From NCBI GenBank assembly GCA_002163005.1, contig MAAF01000076.1:25643-89642 (forward strand): a stretch of 64,000 nucleotides of DNA. The letters run 5' to 3'. The notes beneath the pieces are model-generated. The model was not told where the DNA came from. It searched no databases and was given only the letters and a program-made list of their open reading frames with translations. The DNA is from Colwellia psychrerythraea (lineage in GTDB: Bacteria; Pseudomonadota; Gammaproteobacteria; Enterobacterales; Alteromonadaceae). The position numbers and the translations under genes are program-made. Of the stretch, positions 63,509 to 64,000 are shown one piece after another (position 1 is the first letter of the stretch; each line of letters opens with the position of its first letter).

Positions 63509-63565
63509 TATACCCGTGACCATTCAAAATACGTGTTTCAGTGGGAGAAAATGATTACGGGTATA
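63509..63565. repeat. Short inverted-repeat unit with element-type tips after the RND gene
   Basis: TATACCCGT (63509-63517) and its exact reverse complement ACGGGTATA (63557-63565) enclose 39 bp. It begins two bases past the RND stop codon. The tips equal those of copy A; the interior is unrelated to copies A-C. Confidence 0.55.
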
Positions 63566-63707
63566 TATCCCCTGCTCTTCACTTATTGTTGATCGGGGTA
63601 AAACGGAAAATTCGCTTGGTAAATAGACAGAAACCTGCGCTTTAGAGAGCCAATTTGTATTTTTAGGAAATATTTACTAAAAAAATAACATAAAAGGCAT
63701 TTTTCTC

Positions 63708-63745
63708 TTGTCAACGAGAGGCGAAATGCAATACAATCGCCGCGC
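63708..63745 (+). promoter_or_regulatory. Strong promoter of the tRNA-His/tRNA-Pro unit
   Basis: TTGTCA (63708-63713), an 18-bp spacer and TACAAT (63732-63737) are followed by CGCCGCGC, a GC-rich discriminator typical of stringently controlled stable-RNA promoters. About 50 bp upstream of the mature tRNA-His 5' end. Confidence 0.75.
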
Positions 63746-63796
63746 TGTTAAAGAGCAGCACCCATATTTCTCGAATATGTATCAGTACACCTCAGT

Positions 63797-63873
63797 GGTG
63801 GCTATAGCTCAGTTGGTAGAGCCCCGGATTGTGATTCCGGTTGTCGAGGGTTCAAGTCCCTTTAGCCACCCCA
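63797..63873 (+). tRNA. hisR: tRNA-His (anticodon GTG)
   Basis: 77 nt, including the extra G at -1 that pairs with C73, the identity mark of tRNA-His. The acceptor stem GTGGCTA pairs with TAGCCAC, D loop AGCTCAGTTGGTAGAGC, anticodon loop ATTGTGATT, T loop GGTTCAAGTCC. The CCA end is encoded. The sequence is close to E. coli hisR. Confidence 0.97.
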
Positions 63874-63920
63874 TCTTTATTTCCCAAAAAGTTACAATGT
63901 AAAATCTACAAAAGAATAAT

Positions 63921-63997
63921 CGGTGATTAGCGCAGCTTGGTAGCGCACTTGGTTTGGGTCCAAGGGGTCGCAAGTTCGAATCTTGCATCACCGACCA
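63921..63997 (+). tRNA. proM: tRNA-Pro (anticodon TGG)
   Basis: 77 nt with encoded CCA. Acceptor stem CGGTGAT pairs with ATCACCG; D arm AGCGCAGCTTGGTAGCGC, anticodon loop TTTGGGT (TGG), T arm CAAGTTCGAATCTTG. It follows tRNA-His by 47 bp, like the E. coli argX-hisR-leuT-proM operon but without Arg before His or Leu between them. More tRNAs could follow beyond the window. Confidence 0.97.
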
Positions 63998-64000
63998 CTT

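Noticed and set aside
63507..63790. Possible tRNA-Arg upstream of tRNA-His
   Set aside because: I looked for a cloverleaf and a T-arm consensus between the RND stop and tRNA-His and found only an inverted-repeat unit and the promoter.
1..64000. Search for insertion sequences, prophage, integrase or toxin-antitoxin genes
   Set aside because: No transposase, integrase, phage structural or toxin-antitoxin-like product appears among the credible coding regions. The only mobile-looking items are the non-coding repeats.

Overview
This window is a contiguous piece of a low-GC gammaproteobacterial chromosome. Gene content, gene order and protein sequences point to a marine Alteromonadales bacterium, most probably Colwellia or a close relative. 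This is inferred from protein family resemblance and from conserved neighbourhoods (hslO-pckA-envZ-ompR, rlmB-rnr-motX, the moa/mod cluster); no search was run. No prophage, integron, CRISPR array or intact insertion sequence is visible. Nearly all space is occupied by intact core and accessory genes. hslO is cut by the left edge.

Layout. 1-4.7 kb: hslO end, pckA, and envZ/ompR on the opposite strand. 4.8-10 kb: a small secreted protein, a periplasmic thioredoxin, a porin / FMN-binding / PepSY operon that looks like extracytoplasmic electron transfer, and mscS. 10.2-15.9 kb: a DUF748 protein, a VOC protein, a small lipoprotein, a K+ channel-like protein and an AI-2E family permease. 16-22.6 kb: a GH3 lipoprotein, elbB, an MFS exporter and a MocR regulator in one operon, divergent from a DMT transporter. 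22.7-30.5 kb: fbp, a DUF945 protein, rlmB, rnr, motX and an HD-GYP protein. 30.6-39.2 kb: an RND pump with its adaptor, erpA, a DUF6776 protein, a ClC channel, a HemJ-like protein and a small membrane protein. 39.4-44.5 kb: an unusual secreted trypsin-fold protease, pyrB, hemL and a hypothetical gene. 44.6-53.4 kb: a molybdenum island (moeA divergent from moaA-mobA-moaB-moaC-moaD-moaE-modA-modB-modC-moeB). 53.4-63.5 kb: a DUF1285 protein, a prolyl oligopeptidase lipoprotein, a solute-binding protein and a complete tripartite RND system. 63.8-64 kb: tRNA-His and tRNA-Pro.

Regulation can be read at several places. moaA has a molybdenum-cofactor riboswitch-like leader preceded by a perfect FNR-type box. 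erpA has a type-1 IscR box lying across its promoter. The porin/FMN-binding/PepSY operon has a near-perfect FNR-type box placed at -41.5 to a good -10. pckA carries a CRP-like box and a duplicated palindrome. The MocR/DMT divergent region carries a direct repeat typical of MocR operators.

The least expected structure is a family of dispersed elements of 267-314 bp (5330-5596, 35664-35930, 56478-56791). Each has terminal inverted repeats ending TATACC/GGTATA and two internal stem-loops. In three separate stems the sequence changes between copies while base pairing is kept. Two copies abut start codons and one abuts a stop codon, and short solo tips of the same kind sit at the 3' ends of several other genes.
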